The notes beneath the pieces are model-generated. The model saw only the letters and a program-made list of their open reading frames with translations. It made no database searches and had not been told where the DNA came from. Of a stretch of DNA of 64,000 nucleotides, positions 18,990 to 26,522 are shown piece after piece; within the stretch, counting starts at the first letter, position 1, and every line of letters starts with the position of its first letter. This DNA is from Planctomycetales bacterium (lineage in GTDB: Bacteria; Planctomycetota; Planctomycetia; Isosphaerales; Isosphaeraceae), in the NCBI GenBank assembly GCA_027449865.1, contig DAIDKV010000206.1, positions 1-64,000 of the forward strand, read 5' to 3'. Both the position numbers and the translations under genes were made by a program.

Positions 18990-19436
18990 ATGCGGACCGT
19001 GGCGGCGAGGGCGATCCGATGGCGATGGGTGGTGGCGATGGGGCTGGGGCTGGCGCTGGCCGGTTGCGGAGGCGAGCGTGGGCCCGATCTGGGCTCGTCC
19101 TACCCCGTGAAGGGGAAGGTTCTGCGGCCTGACGGAAAGCCGCTGGCCGAAACCCGGGTGAATTTCAAGGGGCCGGCCTACGGCGTCGCGACAACGGGCA
19201 GCGACGGCGGCTTCCAGATCGAGGGGGAGGGTCTACCGGCCGGCGAGTACAGGGTCTACCTGGAGGGGGGTGCCCGTGGCGGGAAGCGCTCGATGGCCCT
19301 GCCTTACCCGACCAAGTACCTGGATGAGGATGCCTCGGACCTCAAAGCTGTCGTCAAATCCGAGGGTCCGAATGACTTCTCACTGCAACTGACCAGGGAC
19401 GATGCATCGTCTCGACGTGCCAGGGGCGGGCACTGA
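18990..19436 (+). CDS. lipoprotein with carboxypeptidase-regulatory-like fold
   Basis: This 148-residue lipoprotein has a basic start, a hydrophobic stretch and a lipobox 'LALAGC' with Cys26 as the acylation site. The mature part, 'YPVKGKVLRPDGKPLAETRVNFKG', followed by 'GSDGGFQIEGEGLPAGEYRVYLEGG', fits the immunoglobulin-like carboxypeptidase regulatory domain common in planctomycete lipoproteins. I chose the ATG at 18990, preceded by GAGGAGGTGG. A DUF1559 gene follows 76 bases downstream, a pairing seen two more times in this window. It is probably anchored in a membrane facing the periplasm-like space. Confidence 0.85.
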   Translation: MRTVAARAIRWRWVVAMGLGLALAGCGGERGPDLGSSYPVKGKVLRPDGKPLAETRVNFKGPAYGVATTGSDGGFQIEGEGLPAGEYRVYLEGGARGGKRSMALPYPTKYLDEDASDLKAVVKSEGPNDFSLQLTRDDASSRRARGGH

Positions 19437-19512
19437 GGCGCCCGGATCTCTCGCGAATTCGCCTTTTTGACCGGATTTTCTTGTAACCTGATTTCTCTGG
19501 AGAACCTGTTCG

Positions 19513-20640
19513 ATGTCGAGAAAGCCTTGCCATTCGACCCAAGTACGACCTGGATTCACCCTGATCGAGCTACTGGTGGTGATTGCGATCATCGCCGTCT
19601 TGATCGCCCTGCTACTGCCCGCGGTGCAGGCGGCGCGCGAGGCCGCTCGTCGGGCTCAGTGCACCAACAACCTGAAGCAGATCGGCCTGGGGCTGGCCAA
19701 CTACGAGAGTTCCATCGGCGCCTTCCCGCCGGGAGGCGAGTCGACGAACTTCAACGTCTCGCCGGCTGTCACCCAGTTCGTCGATGGAGGCTGGAGCGCC
19801 CTGGCCCGAATCCTGCCTTACATGGAAGCGGGCTCCACGTTCAACGCCCTGAACTTCAACCTGGCCGAGTACAATGACGCCTACGGGGCTAACTATACCG
19901 GCTCCTCGCAGGTGATTGCCGTCTACCTCTGCCCGTCGGCCACTCGCCAGCCCGATGGCGGCCGTGACGGCGCCGAGCCGATGACGGGCATCTGGATGGA
20001 CGCCAACTCGGCGATCCAGAACGGTTACGGCTACAATGACTACGGCGCGACGGTCTACACGGACATCAGCCCGACCATGACTCCGGGCCTCGGCGCCAAG
20101 CCGTGGACCCCGTATCGCGACAAGTACACCCGGGCCAACGGCATGCTCAAGCAGGGCGGTCCCCGGATCGCCGAGGTCACCGACGGCCTCAGCAACACGA
20201 TCGCCATCGCCGAGGACGCCGGCCGCGATCCCCGCTACCTGAGCCCCTACACCGAGGGCTACTGGAACAGCCAGATCAGCCGGCAACAGGCCATGGCGAC
20301 CATCAATTCTAGCGACCCCGGCCCGGCCGGCGGTTACAACGCCTGGCGCGCGTTCTGGCGATGGGCCGAGCCCGACGAAGCCTATGGCGTCTCCGGAACC
20401 CCCAACAACGGCGCGACGGCCGCTCAGTCGCGTGAGGCGACCGACTGGCCGCAGGGCGGCACCTCCGCGGGCAGCAACGGCGGCGCCAATGACGAGATTT
20501 CCTCATTCCACCCGGGCGGGGCCAACATCCTCTTCGGCGACGGCCACGTCGCGTTCCTGAAGAACTCGGTCTCCCCGCTGACCATGCGCGGACTGGTCAC
20601 GCCCAACGGCGGCGAGGTCATCAGCGCCGATTCCTATTGA
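19513..20640 (+). CDS. DUF1559 pseudopilin-like protein
   Basis: This 375-residue protein has the type IV pilin-like N-terminus: a short basic leader, the processing site before '[23 protein letters not shown]', and then '[19 protein letters not shown]', the hallmark of the DUF1559 family. The C-terminal signature His-x9-Asp-Gly is present in 'FHPGGANILFGDGHVAF', and it ends '[10 protein letters not shown]'. DUF1559 proteins are expanded in Planctomycetota and are thought to be secreted by a type II-like system or form surface fibres; their role is unsettled. It follows a lipoprotein gene and is followed by a strong terminator. Confidence 0.95.
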   Translation: MSRKPCHSTQVRPGFTLIELLVVIAIIAVLIALLLPAVQAAREAARRAQCTNNLKQIGLGLANYESSIGAFPPGGESTNFNVSPAVTQFVDGGWSALARILPYMEAGSTFNALNFNLAEYNDAYGANYTGSSQVIAVYLCPSATRQPDGGRDGAEPMTGIWMDANSAIQNGYGYNDYGATVYTDISPTMTPGLGAKPWTPYRDKYTRANGMLKQGGPRIAEVTDGLSNTIAIAEDAGRDPRYLSPYTEGYWNSQISRQQAMATINSSDPGPAGGYNAWRAFWRWAEPDEAYGVSGTPNNGATAAQSREATDWPQGGTSAGSNGGANDEISSFHPGGANILFGDGHVAFLKNSVSPLTMRGLVTPNGGEVISADSY

Positions 20641-20676
20641 TCGGTAACCATCTCGGAATGACCGCGTCAAACGAAG

Positions 20677-20717
20677 CGGCCCGCGATCTCTCCCCTCGGG
20701 GAGAGACCCGCGGGCCG
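20677..20717 (+). terminator. strong hairpin terminator after DUF1559 gene
   Basis: CGGCCCGCG at 20677-20685 pairs perfectly with CGCGGGCCG at 20709-20717, and CTCTCCCC pairs with GGGGAGAG inside it. TCTCTATT follows on the plus strand. It lies 36 bases after the DUF1559 stop and could also serve the asparaginase gene converging from the other side. Confidence 0.7.
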
Positions 20718-20735
20718 TCTCTATTCGCCCGGCGA

Positions 20736-21785
20736 TCAGCGCTCGAGCAGGGCGTCGACCGCCACCACCCGGGCCGAGTCGCCGTCGTGAACGGCCATCC
20801 GGGCGCCCGGGTAGATCGAGCCGCCCGCATATTTACCGTCCTTTGAGACCGCGTAGAAGAACACGTTCCCGGCGAGACGGCCGTCCTTCTGGCGACGCTT
20901 CGGGTCCTTTGTGCAGCGTCGGACGATCGTCTTGCAGACGTCCATGATCGCGTCCTTCGGCGAGAGGCCCCGGCGCATCCCCTCGACGATCAGGGCGCTG
21001 GAGAGGTTCAGCAGGTTCAGCTCGCCGACGCCCGTGGAGCCGGCCGAGCCAACCTCGTTGTCGAGGAAGAGCCCGGCGCCGAGGATCGGAGAATCCCCCA
21101 CCCGGCCGGGGATCTTCCACGAGAGGCCCGACGTGGTGGTGGTGCAGCCGAGGTCGCCATGAGTATCGAGGACCGAGCAATGGATCGTTCCGGTGACCCG
21201 AGGCTCGAGGGCCTGCTTGATGAAGGCGGCGACGGTTTCGTCCGGGGGTGGAAGCCAGTCGTCGTTGGCGTCTCGCGTTTCCTTCCAGTGGAGCCAGATC
21301 TGGCGGGCTTCCTCGGTGAGCAGCTCGACCTCGGGGAAGCCGTGTGCCCGGGCAAACCGCAGGGCGCCCTCGCCGACGAGCAGGCAGTGCCGAGAGCGTT
21401 TCATCACCATCCGGGCGACCGCGGCCGGGTGGAGGATGTTTCGGATCGAGGCGACCGAGCCACCGCCGTGGGTTGGCCCGTGCATGACGGCCGCGTCGAG
21501 CTCGACGACGCCGTCCTCGTTCGGCAGCCCTCCCAGGCCGACCGAATGGTCCTTCGGGTCGGCCTCGACGATCGCCACGCCCTCGATCGCCGCGTCGAGC
21601 GGGTCGTGACCTTTCTTGACCAGCTCCATCGCCCGTTCGACGGCCCGCAGCCCATTGGCGCTGGAGACCGCGATCGGCCGACGACCGCCGACCGGCCTCG
21701 TCGGCTCGACACCAATGGCCAGGCTGCCGAGACTCGCGGCGGCCGTCGCGGAGAGAAAATGACGTCGACTCATCGGAATCTCCAT
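20736..21785 (-). CDS. Tat-exported glycosylasparaginase (first copy)
   Basis: This 349-residue enzyme belongs to the N-terminal nucleophile family that cleaves N4-(beta-N-acetylglucosaminyl)-L-asparagine, the sugar-asparagine bond of glycoproteins. Aligning 'GTIHCSVLDTHGDLGC' and 'KIPGRVGDSPILGAG' with human aspartylglucosaminidase puts the autocleavage nucleophile at Thr200. The start 'MSRRHFLSATAAASLG' is a twin-arginine signal, so the folded enzyme is exported. Family members are made as a precursor that cuts itself before the nucleophile. A close paralogue lies directly upstream, ending 92 bases away on the same strand. The ATG at 21785 has GGAG about 11 bases upstream; Met5 is an alternative. 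Confidence 0.9.
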   Translation of the reverse strand: MEIPMSRRHFLSATAAASLGSLAIGVEPTRPVGGRRPIAVSSANGLRAVERAMELVKKGHDPLDAAIEGVAIVEADPKDHSVGLGGLPNEDGVVELDAAVMHGPTHGGGSVASIRNILHPAAVARMVMKRSRHCLLVGEGALRFARAHGFPEVELLTEEARQIWLHWKETRDANDDWLPPPDETVAAFIKQALEPRVTGTIHCSVLDTHGDLGCTTTTSGLSWKIPGRVGDSPILGAGLFLDNEVGSAGSTGVGELNLLNLSSALIVEGMRRGLSPKDAIMDVCKTIVRRCTKDPKRRQKDGRLAGNVFFYAVSKDGKYAGGSIYPGARMAVHDGDSARVVAVDALLER

Positions 21786-21877
21786 CGCTCGCGAGCTCCT
21801 GGATGGTTATCGACGGGGCCGTCCCTGGCCTGATGGCCCGCGTCGAATGGCACGATAGCCGGGCCGGGATCGGGCGG

Positions 21878-22924
21878 TCAATCGAAGAGGGTGGCCGAGT
21901 CGACCGATCGCGCGGAGTCGCCATCGTGCACGGTCATCCGGATCGGGCCGTGGATGTTCGCCGAGGCGAACTTGCCGTCCTTCGTCAGGCAGTAGAAGTT
22001 GACGTTGAAGTTCGGCCGGCCGCGGTCGTCGCGAAACCGCGGGTCGCGGGTCGAGGTCTCGACCACTCGCTTGCAGCAGGCGACCACGGCATCCTTCGGC
22101 TTCATCCCTCGTCGCAGGTTTTCGACGACCAGGTACGAGGCACAGTTGATCAGGTTCACCTCACCAAGCCCGACCGATCCGCACGAGCCGACCGTGTTGT
22201 CCAGGTAGATCCCCGCGCCGAGGATCGGAGAATCGCCGACCCGGCCGGGGACCTTGTAGCCGAGGCCGGAGGTTGTGGTGACGCAGGCCATCTCGCCGTG
22301 GGTATCGATGGCCGAGCAATGGATCGTACCGTGGACGGGCCTGGTCGCCAGCTCGCGGACGGTCGGATCGAGAAGGGCCAAAGGCTCTGGGAACCGATTG
22401 CCGCGGAGGCGTTCCTCCTTCCAGCGAAGCCAGGCCTTGCGCGTCTCCTCGGTGGTGAGGTCGGCCTCGGGGAAGCCCTGCTCGCGGGCGAACTTCAGGG
22501 CGTTGTCGCCGACGAGCAGGACGTGCCGCGTCTTCTTCAGCACGGCGCGCGCCACGGCCGCGGGGTGAACGATGTTCCGAAGCCCGGCGACGCCAGCACC
22601 GCCGTGGGTCTTGCCGTGCATCACGGCGGCGTCCAGTTCGACGATTCCGTCCTCGTTCGGCGTGCCGCCCAGGCCGACGCTGTGCTCGTTCGGATCGGCC
22701 TCGACGATCGCGACGCCCGCGATGACGGCGTCGAGCGGGTCGGCCCCCTTTTTGATCATCTCCATTGCGATCTCAGCGGTCTGGGCGCCGCCGCTTGTGA
22801 TCACGATCGGACGACGCGCCCCGGTCGGCTGGGGCTCCTCGGCGGCGATCGCCAACGCGGAGAGGCTCGCGGCCGAAAGGCCGGTTGCCCCCAAAAAGTG
22901 TCGCCGGTTCAGCGGGGGGAGCAT
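21878..22924 (-). CDS. Tat-exported glycosylasparaginase (second copy)
   Basis: This 348-residue paralogue of the neighbouring enzyme has the same design: a twin-arginine start 'LNRRHFLGATG', the Ntn precursor fold and nucleophile Thr200 in 'HGTIHCSAIDTHGEMAC', followed by 'KVPGRVGDSPILGAG'. I chose the ATG at 22924, where the Tat signal begins; the frame stays open further upstream to 23080 without homology. The two copies diverge throughout and so are not a recent duplication. Upstream on the same strand is a DUF1559 gene. Substrates may be glycopeptides from outside the cell; specificity cannot be told from sequence. Confidence 0.9.
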   Translation of the reverse strand: MLPPLNRRHFLGATGLSAASLSALAIAAEEPQPTGARRPIVITSGGAQTAEIAMEMIKKGADPLDAVIAGVAIVEADPNEHSVGLGGTPNEDGIVELDAAVMHGKTHGGAGVAGLRNIVHPAAVARAVLKKTRHVLLVGDNALKFAREQGFPEADLTTEETRKAWLRWKEERLRGNRFPEPLALLDPTVRELATRPVHGTIHCSAIDTHGEMACVTTTSGLGYKVPGRVGDSPILGAGIYLDNTVGSCGSVGLGEVNLINCASYLVVENLRRGMKPKDAVVACCKRVVETSTRDPRFRDDRGRPNFNVNFYCLTKDGKFASANIHGPIRMTVHDGDSARSVDSATLFD

Positions 22925-23030
22925 GATCGCGGAACTCCGGATGTGTTCGAGTGCCCGAGGCGATCCAGACGCGAGAGAAAGCCTCGCGCGAGCGAACCGG
23001 GCCCAGGAGCGGCGGGCATGAAGCGAACAG

Positions 23031-23067
23031 CGGCGCCCCGAGATCCGCTGGAGATCCCGAGGCGCCG
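23031..23067 (-). terminator. hairpin after second DUF1559 gene
   Basis: CGGCGCC at 23031-23037 and GGCGCCG at 23061-23067 pair perfectly, with a further self-complementary GATC pair inside. It lies about 50 bases beyond the DUF1559 stop on the minus strand. The tail is only weakly T-rich, so it may be rho-assisted. Confidence 0.4.
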
Positions 23068-23114
23068 CGACGAAGAGCAAACAGGATCGGCGAAGGATTC
23101 CGCCGATGCGCCGA

Positions 23115-24182
23115 TCAATACTGATCGGAGCTGATTACCTCACCGCCATTGCGGGTGGAAAGCGCCTGGTAGACGCTGATCTGACCGATCCACTGATAGA
23201 GGTTGCCGGCCATATACTGGACGTTGTTGGGCAGGTACTGACCGCTCGCGGTACTCCCCTGTGCCATCTGGATCGAATCCTTGATGAACTTCACCGAACC
23301 GTCACAGAAGACAAAGTTGGCCCCGCCGGGATGAAAACTCGAAGCGGCGCAGACATTGACGTCGGCATTGATGCCCGACCCCGTGCCGCCGTCCGGGACC
23401 TTGTTGAAGGGGTTCATCGGGTAGAGCGTGGTGTAGAGAGTATCCGCGTAATTTCCCGAGCTCCACCAGCCCCAGCAAACCTCTTCGCCCGGCGTCACCT
23501 TGCCCCAGGCATACTCGCCCATGAGCATCGTGTTGCTCGTACCGTCGGTGATCGACGCGATGGTCGTCTTGCTGTAGAAGTAGAAAATGCCATTGGCCTG
23601 GCCGATGAGGGTGCCGAAAGAACCGCCCATGCAGGTGGGATCCTGATACCGACCCGGCGTGAACCAGGTTCCGGCGTTCCCCTTGTAGCTGGTGAACCGC
23701 ATGCCGTAGCCGTCGTCACCCTGCCAGAGTTGCGAGACCTTGCCGTCGCTCGGGCACCAGATCGCCGAGAGCCCGGTGATCGTCACGGTCGAGTTGGGTG
23801 CCGTGTCGAAGTGGACATTGGAATTGAACGCGTTGAACAACTGAGACTGCTCCATGAACGGGAGCAGCCGGATGAGAATGCTCGCCTCGTGCCGGCCGCT
23901 GCACGGCCTGGCCGCCGGGTCGCCCGGAGGAGCGGCGCCGTTGATCGGCGTCATCATGTACGAGCCAAGGGTGAACGAGCCGTTGGCACTCTCGTAGTTC
24001 ATGTTGGCGAGGCCGAGCTGCTTGAGATTGTTGGTGCACTGGGCGCGGCGAGCGGCCTCGCGAGCCGCCTGCACGGCCGGCAGCAGCAGAGCGATCAGAA
24101 CGGCGATGATGGCGATGACGACCAGCAGCTCGATCAGCGTGAAGCCCCGGGACGACCCGGAACGGTACGAAGTGTGCTTCAT
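23115..24182 (-). CDS. DUF1559 pseudopilin-like protein
   Basis: This 355-residue DUF1559 protein has the pilin-like '[21 protein letters not shown]' after a short basic leader, then '[26 protein letters not shown]', and the C-terminal His-x9-Asp-Gly in '[17 protein letters not shown]', ending '[10 protein letters not shown]'. It carries several cysteines in the mature domain. I chose the ATG at 24182 because GAGGAGG sits 7 bases before it; the frame extends 14 codons further. A small lipoprotein gene lies upstream on the same strand, repeating the lipoprotein-DUF1559 arrangement. Confidence 0.95.
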   Translation of the reverse strand: MKHTSYRSGSSRGFTLIELLVVIAIIAVLIALLLPAVQAAREAARRAQCTNNLKQLGLANMNYESANGSFTLGSYMMTPINGAAPPGDPAARPCSGRHEASILIRLLPFMEQSQLFNAFNSNVHFDTAPNSTVTITGLSAIWCPSDGKVSQLWQGDDGYGMRFTSYKGNAGTWFTPGRYQDPTCMGGSFGTLIGQANGIFYFYSKTTIASITDGTSNTMLMGEYAWGKVTPGEEVCWGWWSSGNYADTLYTTLYPMNPFNKVPDGGTGSGINADVNVCAASSFHPGGANFVFCDGSVKFIKDSIQMAQGSTASGQYLPNNVQYMAGNLYQWIGQISVYQALSTRNGGEVISSDQY

Positions 24183-24429
24183 GAAATACCTCCTCAAATA
24201 GAAATCTCTTCGGAAACGCGGCATGTCGGCGAATCGAGAGCCGAACCCCCCCAGGGATGGCGCGCCGACGGGTGGGGCTCACGGACCCCGCTGGATGAAC
24301 AGCCGGGCGGCGTACTCCGGAGATCGCGAGAGCGGTGCAGACCGCCGGCTCTCGTCGTCCTCGACCGACGCCGGATTGAGGAGTGGCCCGTACCCGAGAC
24401 CGGGAATCCGGACCAACGGGTCGCGAAAA

Positions 24430-24642
24430 TCAACGGCCGTGCTGACCAGGAGCAGCCGTGGCCCTGCCGGGTTTGCCCGATTGCGTCGCCTTTTGCATCT
24501 CGTCTCGCTTCTTCACAACCTCCGCCCTGGGCGGCGCGTTGCTGATCGTATCACCCCCGGAGCAACCGACCACACCTAGCAGGACCGGTAGAAGGGCCAT
24601 CCCCAGGGCCGTCCTCAGAGCAGTCTGGATAACCTGATGCAA
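24430..24642 (-). CDS. small lipoprotein, TTG start
   Basis: This 70-residue lipoprotein has a hydrophobic segment ending in the lipobox 'LGVVGC' (Cys27), then a short mature part rich in Lys, Gln, Gly and Pro ('EVVKKRDEMQKATQSGKPGR'). The start is a TTG at 24642 preceded by AAGGAG about 10 bases upstream; the first internal ATG (codon 15) would cut into the signal peptide. It lies about 250 bases upstream of a DUF1559 gene on the same strand. The mature part has no fold I recognise. It resembles the 69-residue lipoprotein before the third DUF1559 gene in size, lipobox and Gly/Lys/Pro-rich tail. Confidence 0.6.
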   Translation of the reverse strand: MHQVIQTALRTALGMALLPVLLGVVGCSGGDTISNAPPRAEVVKKRDEMQKATQSGKPGRATAAPGQHGR

Positions 24643-25140
24643 TTCTCGGTTCTCCTTTTGGCGCCATCGCCTTCGAGTTTGTCGTCATCCTGTACGGAGC
24701 GACCACGAGGATCCCCTACATCGCGCTCAAGGCCAATGCAACAAAGATGGTTCCAACCCACTCTTCGTCTTCGCGAAACCTCACGTTCAGGAGGGGCCAC
24801 TGGTTCCCGTCAACACAGGTCCTTCGGAAGCAGCGTAGAGACCTGGGCTACCACGCCGGTCTCGACCGCAGACATTCACCAGGTGCCAGTGAAATGCTCT
24901 GGAGCAGGCGCACAAACTCCAATCCTTGTCGAGCCGGTGGATAGTATGTCACAGATCATTACATCCTTGGTCAGGACTTGTCAAGCAGCTTCCTCGGCGA
25001 ATCTTCACGAAAGCGGATCAGGTCCCGGAATGCGAGAGAAATGGCGTGCCCAGAAGCCCGAAGGCCAATTCAGGAAAGAGCGCCGGCCCCTGAACATAAA
25101 CATCCGAATATATAGCCTCGCTCTTCGAACCGGGCGAGGT
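24643..25140. other. gene-free stretch, A/T-richer than the surroundings
   Basis: This 498-base stretch between the lipoprotein start and the purN stop carries no supportable gene. It is noticeably less GC-rich than its neighbours and probably contains the lipoprotein promoter on the minus strand. A large plus-strand open frame covers it but continues antisense through purN and the Uma2 gene, so it is a shadow. Confidence 0.4.
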
Positions 25141-25797
25141 TCAGGCCGGTGGAGCGATTCGGACACGCCGGCCATCCATGCGGAGCCGGCCCTGGGCGTA
25201 AAGGGTGATGGCTTCGGGGAGCGCCCGGCATTCCTCCTGGAAAATTCGGGCCGCCAGCGATTCGGCGGTGTCGTCCTCGGCGACGGCCACGGTCCGCTGG
25301 AGGATAATTGGACCGTTATCGTAGGCGTCATCGGCGAAGTGGACGGTGCAGCCGCTGATCTTCACACCGTACTGGATCGCCGCCTGGTGAACGCGGCGGC
25401 CGTAGTAACCCTCGCCGCTGAAGGCGGGGATCAGAGAGGGATGGACGTTGAGAACACGTCCCTTGTAGTCGGGCGGAATCTGGAGAAGCGAGAGAAAGCC
25501 GGCGAGAATCACGAGATCCGCGCCGCCATGTCGGATCGGGTCGAAGACGGAGGCGCTGTACTCGGCCCGTGTCTTGGCGTTGCGATTTGCGAGCGCCAGG
25601 GGGATCCCGACCGCCTCGGCGCGTGCGATGGCCCCGATTCTTGGCCGGCTGGCGACCACCTGGACGATCTGGGCCACGAGTCGGCGTGCCCGGATCTCCT
25701 CGATGAGGTTCTGGAGGGTCGTCCCCTCGCCCGAGACGCAGACCGCCAGCCGGATCGGCGGCCCGACGATTGGGGGATTCCTCGGCGCGACGACCAT
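25141..25797 (-). CDS. purN: phosphoribosylglycinamide formyltransferase
   Basis: This 218-residue enzyme transfers a formyl group from 10-formyltetrahydrofolate to GAR in purine synthesis. Motifs are 'LAVCVSGEGTTLQNLI' near the start, 'VILAGFLSLL', the catalytic 'VLNVHPSLIPAFSG' with Asn and His, and 'GCTVHFADDAYDNGPII' with the catalytic Asp. The classical 'SGxGSN' phosphate loop reads Ser-Gly-Glu-Gly-Thr-Thr, a mild variation. The length is normal, and about 14 extra residues precede the first strand. The rest of the purine pathway is not adjacent. The Uma2 gene is 90 bases upstream on the same strand. Confidence 0.93.
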   Translation of the reverse strand: MVVAPRNPPIVGPPIRLAVCVSGEGTTLQNLIEEIRARRLVAQIVQVVASRPRIGAIARAEAVGIPLALANRNAKTRAEYSASVFDPIRHGGADLVILAGFLSLLQIPPDYKGRVLNVHPSLIPAFSGEGYYGRRVHQAAIQYGVKISGCTVHFADDAYDNGPIILQRTVAVAEDDTAESLAARIFQEECRALPEAITLYAQGRLRMDGRRVRIAPPA

Positions 25798-25887
25798 GAG
25801 CGGGGGCCTCCCCGGGGAGTTTTGGCGTTCGATCTCCGCTCCATTATGAACGCCGAGTGCCCGATTTCAAACCGGGCCGCCGGACGG

Positions 25888-26496
25888 TCAGGTCGTCGCC
25901 CCATTCTCGGCCGCGGCCGGGCCGAAGAGTCGATCGATGGCCCGGCGGAAACCCGGCAAAATCTCGCCGCCGTCGAGGGTTCCCGACTCGGTCACGACCC
26001 GAATCCGATCCCACGCCTCATGAACGTGAATGACGCGCTGGATCGGATGCACCACCCAGACCAGTCGGACGCCCGCCTGAAAATATTCCTGCGCCTTGTC
26101 CATCAGGTCGGTCACGCGATCGGTCGGGCTGACGACCTCGACGGCGAGATCCGGAACGACGTCCCAGGCGTCCTCCAGCAGCGAGACCGGCCGGTCGGTC
26201 GCCCATCGCCCGGCCGAAACGTACGCCAGATCCGGCCGCCGTTTTCGGCCGGCGTCCTTCCGGGTCGGGATGCGGAATAGGGTCTCGAAGGCCAGTCGGC
26301 CAGGACGCGGGTCACGCTGGCAGAGATATTCGCTGAGGTAACTACCCAGTTCCGTACCGACGAGACTGGCGAAGTAGCTCATGGGCTGTGTTTGGATCCA
26401 TCGGCCATCGACGAACTCGTAAAGCGACGCGTCGCAAGACTCGTCCGCGGCGGGTTCCGGGACGATCGGGGTTTCCAGCAGGGCGATTGCCGACAT
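25888..26496 (-). CDS. Uma2 family (DUF820) endonuclease-like protein
   Basis: This 202-residue protein belongs to the Uma2/DUF820 family, which has a PD-(D/E)XK restriction-endonuclease-like fold and is abundant in cyanobacteria and planctomycetes. Core motifs are visible: 'RKRRPDLAYVSAGRW' with the catalytic-type Asp, 'VPDLAVEVVSPTD' with the Glu of the active site, 'KAQEYFQAGVRLVWVVHPIQR' and a C-terminal 'LDGGEILPGFRRAIDRLF'. The cellular role is unknown. The ATG at 26496 has a good AAAGGAGG upstream. It begins 26 bases after the ileS stop on the same strand. Confidence 0.88.
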   Translation of the reverse strand: MSAIALLETPIVPEPAADESCDASLYEFVDGRWIQTQPMSYFASLVGTELGSYLSEYLCQRDPRPGRLAFETLFRIPTRKDAGRKRRPDLAYVSAGRWATDRPVSLLEDAWDVVPDLAVEVVSPTDRVTDLMDKAQEYFQAGVRLVWVVHPIQRVIHVHEAWDRIRVVTESGTLDGGEILPGFRRAIDRLFGPAAAENGATT

Positions 26497-26522
26497 TCTC
26501 GACCTCCTTTCGGGCTCCGGGC

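Noticed and set aside
19431-19466. Possible terminator AGGCG...CGCCTTTTT between lipoprotein and DUF1559
   Set aside because: The stem is only five pairs with a loop over 20 bases, and the two genes look like a functional pair; evidence too weak to list.
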